The position numbers were made by a program, and so were the translations under genes. Below the pieces are notes generated by a model, which saw nothing but the letters and a program-made list of their open reading frames with translations, was not told where the DNA came from and ran no database searches. From NCBI GenBank assembly GCA_007922305.1, contig ML677326.1, positions 58,662,961-58,726,960 of the forward strand: 64,000 nt of DNA. The letters run 5' to 3'. Positions 49,921 to 60,442 of this stretch are shown piece by piece; positions within the stretch are counted from its first letter, which is position 1; every line of letters begins with the position of its first letter. The stretch comes from Dermatemys mawii. Its lineage: Eukaryota; Chordata; Testudines; Dermatemydidae.

Positions 49921-50735
49921 TTAGTTGCTTTCAGCTTCAAATGGCTGCCTCAAAGCATCCCTAATCCTATGGCCCCGCGATTTGCCTCCTAACAGTCCTG
50001 GTCTCTGGCTGTTCAAATTCAGCCTCAGCGGTCCAGCCCTGAGTGAAGTTTCATCCTTCTCTTCACAAATATTATGGAGCATACAGCACACTGCTATAAG
50101 CATAGGAATACTGTCATTGGCCAGGTCCAGCCTCCCATATAGGCAGCACCAGCAGGCCTCCAAATGGCCAAAATGGCATTCCAGAGCCTTTCTGCACTTG
50201 CTTAGCCTGTTGAACACTCCTTGCTGCTACCAAGGTGCCACATATATGGCTTCATAAGCCATGGCATTAAAAGGTAGGTAGAATCTCCCAAGATCACAAT
50301 GGGCATTTTGACTTCCCCTGTGGTGATCTTCTGGTCCAGTAAGAAAGTCCCTGCTTGCAGCTTCCTGAACAGGCCAGGGTTCCAAAAGATGCATGTGTCA
50401 TGCACCTTTGTTGACCAGCTTGTGTTAATGTCTGTGAAACGCCCACGATGATCCACAAGTGCCTGGAGAACCACTGCGAAATATCCCTTGTGATTAATGT
50501 ACTCGGTGGTTAGGTGGTCTGGTGCCAGAATTGGACTATGCATGTTATCTATCGCCCCTCTGCAGTTAGGGAAGCCCATTTGCGCAAAGTCATCCACAAT
50601 GTCATACATGTTGCCCAGAATCACGGTCTTTCAAAGCAAGATGCTATTAATGGCCCTGCACACTTCCATCAACAGTGTCCAACAATCGACTTTCCCACTC
50701 CAAACTGGTTAACACCTTCCCACAACTCTTAGTGG
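49921..50735 (-). pseudogene. PIF/Harbinger transposase (HARBI1-like) remnant
   Basis: On the minus strand 50624-50202 encodes ILGNMYDIVDDFAQMGFPNC then RGAIDNMHSPILAPDHL, EYINHKGYFAVVLQALVD, VHDTCIFWNPGLF and VILGDSTYLLMPWLMKPY, the core of the DDE_Tnp_4 domain of Harbinger transposases. A frameshift near 50215 passes to the frame at 50217-49921: FNRLSKCRKALECHFGHL then ACWCCLYGRLDL and CCMLHNICE. The catalytic Asp (AID), Asp (LGD) and Glu (ALECHFG) are all still encoded. Upstream, VCRAINSILL, stop, KTVILG shows an in-frame stop where family members have Arg, and VNQFGVGKS in a third frame marks a helix-turn-helix remnant. The N-terminus beyond about 50740 is missing. The Myb-like second protein of such elements is not seen. 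Confidence 0.93.
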
Positions 50736-50927
50736 TAGAAGAGGAAGAGATCCTCTGTGGAACAGCTGCCCACAGTGCATCGCTCTGAATACTGCTGCAA
50801 GTGTGAACAAGCTATTGCGCACGCAGCTGACAGTGTGAACATACAACAGTGGTTTCCCTTCAGTGCTCTTTGAGCAGCACTATAACTGCTGGCAGTGTAA
50901 CTCTGCCAGTGTAGACATACCTTAAAT
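50736..50927. mobile_element. Terminal region of the Harbinger element
   Basis: Non-coding sequence with gcactataactgctggcagtg then taactctgccagtgtagacatacc runs up to a TTA at 50922-50924 or just beyond, the expected target triplet. It resembles the ends of Harbinger MITEs. The partner terminus was not found, so the boundary is approximate. Confidence 0.5.
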
Positions 50928-51097
50928 TACTACAACTCAAGTTCAGTGGAGCTGGAAGAAGGTGCAAGTTACAATAGTCGCTATATACTTTGATGTGCAA
51001 CTATATCCAAGCAGAGTCTGGGAAGGAACATCATCCATTGGTTTCAGTAGGGCTTAAGAGTCAGGAATGTAGGGTTGCATTTTTAACTGGTCTTGGG

Positions 51098-51225
51098 TAA
51101 TTTGCAGTGTTGTTGCAGCTGTTTTGGTCTACCCACCATGTCTCACTAATCTCTCTTGTTGGACCAATTCCTGTTGGTGAGGAGGTAAGTTTTCAAGCTA
51201 CACAGAGCTCTTCTTCAAGTCTGGT
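51098..51225. repeat. Interspersed repeat (unnamed), second copy of 46010-46330
   Basis: It reads gtgttgttgcagctgttttg, tgtctcactaatctctcttg, ttggaccaattcctgttggt and caagctacacagagctcttc. It aligns to the outer parts of 46010-46330 without the retroposon, so it serves as the empty-site reference. Confidence 0.7.
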
Positions 51226-53117
51226 CTTGACTAAATCATTTAACTTATTTTGTGTCTCAGTTTACATTTTTGAAAAAAAAAATAGTCAACACTTCAGAGG
51301 AGCACTGTAAGGCCTAATATAAAAACTTATATGTTTGCGATCCTCAAATGAAAAGCAATATCCTGTATAACTTTAAATTTGGGTTATTATATTACACTAA
51401 TTCTCATCTGGTACAACTTCAATGAGATTCAATTTGGATAAGCAGCAATTTAACCCAGATGCTGAATTTCTAATTTGCCTACATACAATGAAATAAGTAG
51501 TCACACTCTTCCATTACTGAAAGAAGTATTATCAAATGACACCTACTTGTAGGTGAGAACAATTTAGCCTGCATTGAAACTACCTCCTAAATTGCAGTAC
51601 TTCAAAGCAAAGCTTGAAAAAATTAGCATATAAGTTATGTTGGCTCCTGACCAGTATTCCCAAATTAAGTATAAAATCCAGAAGCTGAAATACTTAATCC
51701 TCTTACATCCATTTTATTCAGAACAATGAGGTTACAACTTAGCTTTTTCCTTAAAGACAACCACTAGGAAAAAAGCTCATGTTTGACAAATAAAAAGCAA
51801 CTTCATTAAAACCAGAAGGAAAGCAAAACCCATTTGAAACATTGCCTTGGGGAGATAGGCTTAGTAACAGTTACTTAATCAACACTGTTAAACAAACTTA
51901 TTTAACAATTCTTCCCTCATCAACATCTATTGTGAGAATCCTTAACTCAACAATGTTGTAAAACACTGAACAGAAACTAGTCAAGATAAGGTGTAAACAA
52001 ACTAATACATAGGTGGCAAAAGTGCTAATGAAATGAAATCATTTACAGAACTGGTAACACAAACTCATAAATGCCACACTTTCATCCGCAGCACCTCAAA
52101 GCAACAGGATATACTTAGCACTATGGTATTAAGGGGATTTGAAACAGCAAGACCCTTACACAAAAAATCTGTTTAAATGATAGGCAGTCAAACAAAAACA
52201 AAAAACAAAAGAAACAGAACACCGTCATAAAGACCAGCTAAAAAAGAATCAAAATCCAGCCACAGTAAGCAGCATGCTACATTAAAATGCAATAAGACAT
52301 GTTCAGAAGCAACCTCGAAACTTGTATGCTCTTGGTTTATGGCAATCAGCTAGGTTTCCAAAGGGATGGCATAGACTCTAAGTGGTTTATTCTCCCTTTG
52401 ATATGTGCGATTAAGTCCCATTAATGTCAATGGGAGTTAGGCACACAACTGAAGGGGGAAAATAGCCCCTTTACACAACTGCCAGTTACATCCATCCTGC
52501 CCTGGGATTAACAGAGAATGAGCACTGTGATGGGGGCAGCAGCTGTGAGAAAAGAACTGAGAAAAATATAGGCATCAGAGAAAAATGACAGTTCCCAGAA
52601 CATGAGTAAAGCTTACCATGTCATTGGGACTTAATCACACGTATTAAAGGGTGAGCAGAGGAAGTGAAGTGGCCCCCAACATAAATAATATGCTAAGCAG
52701 CAAAAGGTAAAAAGAGACAGAAAAATAAAATCATTTCAAATTCAGCGGTGTAACCTTTTCTTTGAAAGAAAGGACAGCTCCAGAATGAATCAAGTAACTG
52801 CAGTCAAAACAATCATCAGTTCTATGATAAATAAGAGGCAACATTTCCACCAATTGGTATTTAAGAGATCTTTGATTATTTTACCATGAAAGAAAAAATA
52901 TTTCACATATACTAGGCTAAATTAATTACAAGGGAAAACAGAATATATTTACTGGTAAAAATGTTGACAAATTTCTCTGATACCCAGTTCCTAAACATAT
53001 GAAACTCTAGATTTACTTACATACAAACACAGAAGAACAGATTATCAGAGTCCAGCATGTGGGTCAGAGAAAAAAGTTGCCCTCAAAACTTCATGGGTAA
53101 ATGTATATACAGGTACA
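51226..53117. other. Intronic stretch, nothing recognised
   Basis: AT-rich. Around 52410-52445 the phrase tgtcaatgggagttaggcac is a common fragment of old sauropsid repeats. No exon is seen. Confidence 0.5.
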
Positions 53118-53489
53118 CAGCATTTCTCAAACTGGGGGTCCCAACCCAAAAGGGGGTCTCAAGCCTATTGAAGAGGAGTTGCAGTCTTGCCACCCTTACT
53201 TCTATGCTGCCTTCAGAGCTGGGTGGCTGCGCTGCTGCTGCTGGTGGCACCGCCTTCAGACCTGGATGGCTGGAGAGCAGAGGCTACTGGCTGGGAATCC
53301 AGCTCTGAAGGCTGCACACTGCTCCTGTTGGCAGAGCTGCCTTCAGAGCTCGGCACCCATCCAGCAGCAGTGATGCTCCAGCTACCCAGTTCTGAAGGCA
53401 GCGCAGAAGTAAGAGTGACAATAGTGTGACACCCCACCCCCCACTCCCCAATAGCTTCTGGGTCAGGATCCCCAGTTTGAGAAATGTTG
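53118..53489. mobile_element. hAT-type MITE, cagcatttctcaaactgggg termini (372 bp)
   Basis: The left end cagcatttctcaaactgggg and right end ccccagtttgagaaatgttg are a 20-base inverted repeat with one mismatch. The GC-rich interior repeats ccttcagagctggg / cccagctctgaagg on both strands, giving open frames on both strands that are not genes. No perfect 8-bp target duplication is visible. Confidence 0.88.
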
Positions 53490-54480
53490 ATTTACATGTT
53501 TGTATTTTGCGGTTTTTCAATACATATTCATGCTTTGTTACAACACTGTGAAATTTAAGATTTAAATATCTGAAATTGTAAAATTCAAGACTTTTTAAAA
53601 TGCTATGACTGTGAAATTTAAGAAAATGGACCGTGAATTCAGTAGGTCCCCACTCATTGTGCAGCCTATTCTCCAGTAAGCATGTCAAGCTTATCAATCA
53701 CTGAATACTTTGCCAGTGTACAGCTTACACCAACAGCCTCACATAAAGGGCCAACTTTTCCTCATAGATTGACTCTTCCATGAGGGTAGGACGATAAATG
53801 CACGTAAATCCTGGAGAAGGCACACATACAGAACCCCAGACTTACCAGCTGTCTACCTATTATTCTGAGAAAAGATTTTTGTTTTAAAATGTAACAGTTA
53901 AAACAATCTACCCATAAGCACTTTTCATTGAACAGATCCATATATATGTGCCTCATTGGGCATTTTGCCTGTGTAAGGATTTACAGACTCTATGAATAAA
54001 TGCCATCCTCATTTATTTACTTTCAGAGTTTAAATAAATTATTTTCATTTCTATTTCATTATTCATAGCAAAGCAGTTCATGTGTAGATAACAGCGGGCT
54101 TTGATATTTATGAATATATCTGATAGATCCTTAAAGCCATTCAAGAGAATTCCGTACTTGCTTTCTTTGAAGTAGGGGATGTTTCTGTTGGTGATGGTGA
54201 TGTTTTGGTGGTTTTGTTTTAATGGCTTGACGACTATGGAACACTTTGTATATATATATAAAAATAATGAAGCTGATGTAATTCACCATAGCTACACTGA
54301 CTTCAGTGGATTATTACAGCACTTGATAATTTAGCCCTGGATCTTTGACAAGGGTTGCCTGAAGCTTGATTGAACAGGTCTCAAACATACGATGTACCTA
54401 TGTCTGTGTGACATTTATCTTTATCTGACATTACTCATCATACTAATATATCAATATAGGCCTTGATCCAGCAACATCAG
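53490..54480. other. Intronic stretch, nothing recognised
   Basis: AT-rich with a short (TA)n at about 54250-54260. Repeated tgtgaaattt/taagattt phrases at 53545-53635 may be a decayed simple repeat. Confidence 0.5.
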
Positions 54481-54509
54481 GACACAAGAATAGTCCCACT
54501 GTACTCAAG

Positions 54510-54577
54510 GTGAAATTCTGGCTCCACTGAAGTCAATAGGAGTTTTGAAGTTGATTTTAGTGGAACTAGGATTTCAC
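54510..54577. repeat. Hairpin-forming interspersed repeat, copy 1
   Basis: gtgaaattctggctccactg then aagtcaat is followed after a 13-base loop by ttgattttagtggaactagg then atttcac, its inverted complement with few mismatches. It sits in a wider diverged repeat bounded by aggccttgatcc and ggatcgaggcct (about 54462-54622). Same family as 62061-62126. Confidence 0.8.
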
Positions 54578-54624
54578 CCTTGCAGTTACTCATGCATTAA
54601 GCGTTTACAGGATCGAGGCCTATT

Positions 54625-55340
54625 TTAGTTTATCAATAATATGCAAAATGAGTTCAAGGGCATTATTCTTGTTCATGAAGTTATGTTCATAGCATTTGCA
54701 GGGCTTAGTTTAGTAACAAAGATAATGTGACTAAATCTAGTAGTCAAAGAATGTAAGAAAAATGTATGTTAGTATTACTCAGTTACATCAGCCTAGGATC
54801 GCCGTCATAATGAAATGAATTTAACTGAAAAGAGCTTTTCAAATCAAACAATAACATAGGTAACTGGAAACTTTTTAATATCTTATCTGTATGTGCCCTT
54901 ATTCATATGATTAGCAGCAAAAAAGACTTCTGATTTAAAATACTGGTATGTTTTTTCAATTTAACTGGGTCAAATCTTATTCAGTCTTCACTGTAAAAAA
55001 CTAGGCAAAGTAGCTTAGTGAGAGCTAGCCCAGTGCAATTTAAAAGAATTAAATCTATTCCTAATACATACAGAATATTACTTTTAATTTAAACACATGA
55101 CCTTAGCTTTTATAACATAGGAAAGGGTTTTTTTATATTTTAATGTTATGCAAACCTCTAAAACAAATGTGTCATAGAAACAGGCCACTCTTTAGACAAT
55201 TTCTCTCCAACCAGATATAACCCAGTCAGACTATTTCATGTTCCACATAGTCTTTACCACATGCAGACAGCCTCTTACTCTACTGAGAAGTCAGGTACTA
55301 TGGTGAACTGCCTGTAACTCAAGTAGGATAGGTCAGATAG
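54625..55340. other. Intronic stretch, nothing recognised
   Basis: AT-rich DNA with no repeat family or exon recognised. Confidence 0.5.
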
Positions 55341-55354
55341 GATAACTCAGGTAG

Positions 55355-55600
55355 GACAGCGGGGATCGACACTGTGAGATTAATCAACTGGGGGTAGATT
55401 TATCGCATCTTGTCCTGTACTCCTCTGCCGCTAGAGGCGCAGGCAGAGTCGTCGGCGGAGCAGCAGTAGTCGACTCACCTCTGTGAAGATGCCATGGTGA
55501 GTCGATCTAAGTACATCAAGTTCAGCCATGCTATTTTCATAGCTGAAGTTGCGTATCTTAGATTGATTCTCCCCCAACCCCTTTTAGAGAAGACCCCTCC
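55355..55600. mobile_element. Harbinger-type MITE, copy 2 (diverged)
   Basis: ggggatcgacactgtgagat, gtagatttatcgcatctt, gaggcgcaggcagagtcgtc, tgagtcgatctaagtacatc and gaagttgcgtatcttagatt form the same order of phrases as the copy at 48296-48574. The ends are eroded, so the boundaries are approximate and no duplication is visible. Confidence 0.65.
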
Positions 55601-56640
55601 AGTTTGGTAAATATATTCTAATATCACCCCAATTTTATGAGATACTTTTTATCAAAACACAGACTTGAATCCCACCTAATACTAAACCAATTTAAATCCC
55701 AGTAAAACTACAATCTATGTTAGCCTATTCCCTTTTCTGCTAAACAAGGTCATCTCAATGGAGGCATTCACTCATTTTCTCTTGATTTCTTTTGAAAAAA
55801 CTGGATTACTTGTTTGCAGCTGATGATCTGATGAGCTTGAATATTTTTTAAAAGCATGTTCAGGAGTTGAATGTCACAAAATCACACTAATATCATTTAT
55901 TCAATGTAGTCTTTTGGCTCATATGTGATAAAACTGAGAACCATTATGTCATTTAACAAATTGCTTGTAGTAATTTAACTTCAGGTCATGTATGAAGCAA
56001 ATTTACTATTGTATATATCTGTTCAGTAAGAAAAATTTAGCAGATATCAACTCCATATTAATTTTTTTTGGAACTCCTGGGGGTTAATCCTCTCTCTAGA
56101 TACTTAGCACACATGAACATAACTTCAAGACAGAAGAAAGAATCACTATTTGGGCACTGTTTTAAGTGGTTTGCAATGGAAAACATCTCTAGTTTAAGTA
56201 CAGAAATGTATTTTGCATACAGTGGATTGCACTTAAATATAGATCACACAGGCAAGATGGACAAAATATTTCCTTATGTTTAGTTCTTCAGAAAATCCTT
56301 CTATTCTGTGAAGCATTCTAGACATAATGACTGTACATTCTAGGTTTGTACTGCATTATTTTTTTGTGCTGTATTCGCTTGGACCTCTTGTTTGACATAG
56401 TTCACATAAAAGTTAAGTGACAGGTTTCCAAATCCAAATTGAAAAATACCAGATTTTACGGACACTTTCCCTCCCTTCTTTCTGCAGCTTTCTCCTTTCA
56501 GCCTACACTTCCAGGCTAGCTACTTCTTCCACTACAAAGCATTAAACAAGCTCCTGTTTGGGAAGGATGATTTCTGAAGGCAAGTGAAAGAGTTGCAGAC
56601 AAGGCAAAAGGCTCTTGTGTTGAATTACATGAGAAAGTTG
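55601..56640. other. Intronic stretch, nothing recognised
   Basis: AT-rich, no exon or family recognised. Confidence 0.5.
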
Positions 56641-56752
56641 TATCAATTTAACTAAATAGGTTTAGAAACTGGTTTAGTTAATAAATTGGTCCAAAGCCCT
56701 TGTGTAGAGGGATTTATTTTGTATTAAGTTTAAAATATAAAATAATCAATAT

Positions 56753-56869
56753 AAGGCCCTCAAACCAAAATAAGGGTCTATAGAAGACAGTTGTATTGAT
56801 TTAACTAAATTGATCTTTAAACCAATTTAGTTAAATCAGTACAATTTTTGTATGCAAACAAGGCCTTTA
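56753..56869. mobile_element. Palindromic MITE-like repeat
   Basis: ttgtattgatttaactaaat then tg is followed by a 10-base loop and ca then atttagttaaatcagtacaa, giving 22-base arms with one mismatch (56791-56844). Outer aaggccct / aaggcctt mark possible ends. The region 56640-56720 contains a related arm (tatcaatttaactaaatagg, then ggtttagttaataaattggt), so a second decayed copy lies alongside. Confidence 0.75.
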
Positions 56870-56900
56870 TATAGTTGTGGTGTCTTATAATGCAAGTATA

Positions 56901-57017
56901 GGGTGACCAGATGTCCCGATTTTATAGGTACAGTCCTGATTTTGGGGACTTTTTCTTATATAGGCACCTATTACCCCTCACCTATCCTGATTTTTTACAT
57001 TTGCTATCTGGTCACTC
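56901..57017. mobile_element. 117-bp inverted-repeat MITE (gggtgaccagat), copy 2
   Basis: The ends gggtgaccagat and atctggtcactc are inverted, and TA flanks both sides (56899-56900 and 57018-57019), suggesting a Tc1/mariner-type target. It matches the copy at 38049-38161 along its length. Confidence 0.87.
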
Positions 57018-57019
57018 TA

Positions 57020-58857
57020 AGTATGTAGAGCTTCAAGTATAGCATGAGAAGAGAATACAGTAAGGATCATGCACCCTAAATGAATTTCAGGTTAGGTGGA
57101 CTAACTGGGCTTTGCCTGACCTCTCTCTCTTAACCAGCTTCCACTATATTACAGCTGTCAGGGCTCCTACAGTTGCATGGCAGAAAAGAACAGACTTTTA
57201 ACTAGGCAATGTACAGACTAAAGGAAAAAGCATTATCTTTCAATCATGTAGCAATGTATGTGAAAACGTAGATGAGGCACTGCCTCGTAAACTAAGATTT
57301 TTCCCAAGCCTAGACAAAAACAGACAAGTCTTCATTCCACCAGAGATTTTAAAATTGAGAATCCAAAAAGAACCTTTCTTTTGCCCATGTCATTAAGCAA
57401 AATAAACAAAAGCATGTCTTTATGCAGCCAAAATTCAAGTGCAAGTACTCTACCAAAGCCTTTTCCAGTACCATTTCTCCTTTCCCACACATGAGGGTCT
57501 TGTTGCTAATGCGACTTCTCAGTGCACACTCTTCTTACAATGCCTTTAGAGAAGAACATAATTCATTGAGGCTGGGCCCCACCTTACTTCCCTCATGGAT
57601 AGGTGCCTGACAGTCCTTGCACTGGGGGAACAACTGGGGTTCTCTTTTCTGAAAGAGTTAACACTGTCCTTGCCGACGGCTGCACTTCCCTTATATGCAA
57701 TCTGAATCACTCTACACATCCTTTCATATATATTTCTCCTCATTTTTTAAACTCATAAACACCTATTTTTTCCTTATCTCTTTTTTATCTTCATACATCG
57801 TCCCTGTTTTTTGCATGTAATCTGAAGGACGACTTCTTTAACCTGTCCATTTTCCCAAACTGTTTCTCTTTTTTTCTCCCCATTCTCTTTCTCTCTTGTT
57901 TTCTGTTTTTATCATCTCCCATGTTTTTCTCTTGGCTTTTATTCTTTATGTTCTTTCATTTATACTTGTCTTTACCCTCCCTAGCTACTCTCTATACCTC
58001 CTCCTTTCTTGTTTTCTCTATTTTCTCTCCTTCCCCTTGCATTATGCCACCTTCTTTGCATTAAAGTCAAGAGCAACCAAGATCAAGATCCCCCAAAGTC
58101 AGAGAGCAAAGAGGCCACTAAAAAAAAAAAAATACATCAAGCCAAATCACATAGAAGATTTGAAATATGACCCAGCAGCTCAGACTTAGATTCAAATACT
58201 TCATCGAGTGACTATTCCACACTAAAAGGATGCCTAGTATACTTCTCCTGCGTGGAATGCCTCTCCTCCAGAGATCGTCAGACAGGATTCACCATCTCCC
58301 ACAGTATGTTTTAGCATTTCATTCCTCCCCTTTCCTGCTAAGGGAAAAATGAACACCAACAAAATCTCAATATAAGAGCTATCATTTTCTTCTTAGTTTT
58401 TTTCTATAGCATCCATCACACATATCTCAGTGTTTTGGAATTATAGCAAAATCTCCTCTTTTTTTTGGTGAGCACTTAGAAAACTAGTACATAAATGACC
58501 ATAGCTTGCATATAGTACATAAATGACCATATCTTGTTCCAGTGGAGCTTGATGTATTTTTGTAGAGCATTCCCTTTCGCTCCCATCAACTGGATTATTT
58601 AAGTTCCATTACTGAGATAGCTTAGTGATATCATTCTACTAACATTCTCCTATTTTCAGTAGAAAAATTGCTGCTCTTGCAGTCTCCTCATTGTCATTCA
58701 TAGTTAGATAAAAAGGGCCCAAAATATTCCTGAAAAAACCCTCCAAAATGTCTATTTCCTTTTATGCCATTTCATGCATACAGCATGTATGCAGACCAAT
58801 ATCCATGCACCACAAAGGGCCATATTCCAAGTAGTACTTAGTTCCTGATGAACAACC
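57020..58857. other. Intronic stretch, mostly unrecognised
   Basis: A pyrimidine-rich tract lies at about 57720-58060. A short direct repeat (agtacataaatgaccata, twice) lies at 58477-58534. No exon is recognised. Confidence 0.5.
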
Positions 58858-60001
58858 TATGATGGGTCCGGCCACAGAGACCCCCTTGGAATTGTCACCT
58901 GATGTGCTGAGACTACCTCTGAGCCTGTTTGCTCTGCCAGTTTGGGCCTTCAGCTCTTAGTTTGAAGGTTCCCAGGAAAGCTCAGATGTGGACTGGCATC
59001 TCTCAAAGTCCATTGTCAGTTAAGTGTTTCTTGATTGAGCACTTACTCAGAATAGTCCTTTCTCAAGAAGCTGACCAAATGCTTTACTGATGCTACTTAG
59101 GCCCTGGTTACACTGGCACTTTATAGTGCTATAAAGTCCCCAGGAGTGCTATAACCTCCTACCCGTCCACACTGGCGAGGCACGTAGAGCGCTATAACCT
59201 CAGAGTTATAGCGCTACTGGTAATCCACCTCCGCACAGGGAATAAGGGCTGTAGCGCTCTTGCTGTAGCGCTACAGCAAGAATGTGGACACCCACTGCGC
59301 TACAAGTGATCTCTTGAGATGCCTAGAGCCATTTAAGGCAATTGACGTCTCTTCCCTTTCTTTTGAACTCAGCTGGAGGAATGCGGAAGTACCTTTTTTG
59401 AGTTTCTCTCTTAACTCGGCAGATAAGCAATGCAAATATTTAAGGAGGGAGCCTGTATGAAAACAAAGCCCTCTGTGAATGGACACAAGCTGACAGGCTC
59501 TCAGAAGGACGGAAAAACCATTCGTTCTCTCCTTCCGCATACACACAACACGTCCCCCCTCACTCCCCTCATTTGAAAATCACATTGCACCCAGCTGAAT
59601 GCCGGGATACCTGCCCTAATGCACTGCTCCCAATGTCACATGAAGTGCCGCAAATGTAGCCACGGTATACCGCTGGCGGGTATCAGTGTGGCCACGCTAT
59701 AGTACTATCCCTATAGCTGTATATGTGGACAGTTATAACCAATACCACTATAATCCTGTAAGTGTAACCATGGCCTTAGAATCAAACACATTGAAATACA
59801 AGTACATAGCCAATATTCATACGTTCAAATACAAAAATGATATACACATACAGACAGCATAATCATAACCAGCAAATTAGAATCTTTCTATAGACACCTT
59901 ACTTGACCTCCTCTGTACAAGATTTGGTGCAACTATAAGACTTTGATTGCAACAATGATCTATAAAGTCACAGTTCATGTCAATAATGTCATACACCCAC
60001 A
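58858..60001 (-). mobile_element. LTR-like repeat on the minus strand, split by MITE copy C
   Basis: On the minus strand it begins TGTGGGTGTATGACATT (60001 downward), includes tgtatttgaacgtatgaata then ttggctatgtacttgtattt, and ends near ggtgacaattccaaggggg then cggacccatcata (58858). The mid-part aligns with the LTR-like repeat at 21849-25222, as does the agcacatcaggtgaca phrase near the 3' end. Without copy C (59100-59775) it is about 465 bp. No internal genes adjoin it. Confidence 0.6.
59100..59775 (+). mobile_element. PIF/Harbinger-type MITE, copy C (676 bp)
   Basis: The left end ggccctggttacactggcac and right end agtgtaaccatggcc are flanked by TTA on both sides (59097-59099 and 59776-59778). 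It has the same orientation and length as copy A, with the same tgtagcgctaca and tatagcgctata-like palindromes. It interrupts the LTR-like repeat on the opposite strand. Confidence 0.94.
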
Positions 60002-60071
60002 GTTGCCACTGGCATCAGTCATAATTTGAAGCAATCAGCAGGTCTCAGGATTTGGCTTTGACATTCTAAGC

Positions 60072-60434
60072 CACTGGTTTTCAACTGTTCTTTATTTGCA
60101 GATCCCTGAAAAATTTTTAAGGGAGGTGCAGACCCATTTGGAAATTCAACCTATGGTCCACAAAACCCTATCACAGAAGCCTTACACTGAAAACTGACAA
60201 CAGAATTCAACTATAAATGCACGGTCTGACGTGATGCAGCATGAAAAAAGATGTGGGCTTGTATGGTAATGATGACATTTCCAGGTTTGACCTCTAGTGG
60301 GGATATTCACATAATTTTGGTTGATCAGAAAAACCGAATGTGCCTTTTCTGGTATCATAGTCACCTTTTACGGACCCCTTAGACATAGTCTGTGGACCCA
60401 CAGGAGTCTGCAGACCACATATTGAAAGCCATTG
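60072..60434. mobile_element. hAT-type MITE (363 bp) with 8-bp duplication
   Basis: A perfect 8-bp duplication TTCTAAGC (60064-60071 and 60435-60442) flanks cactggttttcaactgttct at the left and atattgaaagccattg at the right, the common sauropsid ggttctcaac-type hAT ends. Internal phrases (tgcagatccctgaaaa / tctgcagaccacat) are also mirrored. Non-coding. Confidence 0.93.
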
Positions 60435-60442
60435 TTCTAAGC

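Noticed and set aside
49638..50257. Plus-strand frames at 49638-49964 and 49925-50257
   Set aside because: The second is antisense to the Harbinger transposase, and the first shows no domain or splice context.
53057..53437. Overlapping frames on both strands
   Set aside because: They fall in a mirrored hAT MITE, so both strands are open for the same reason; no domain is seen.
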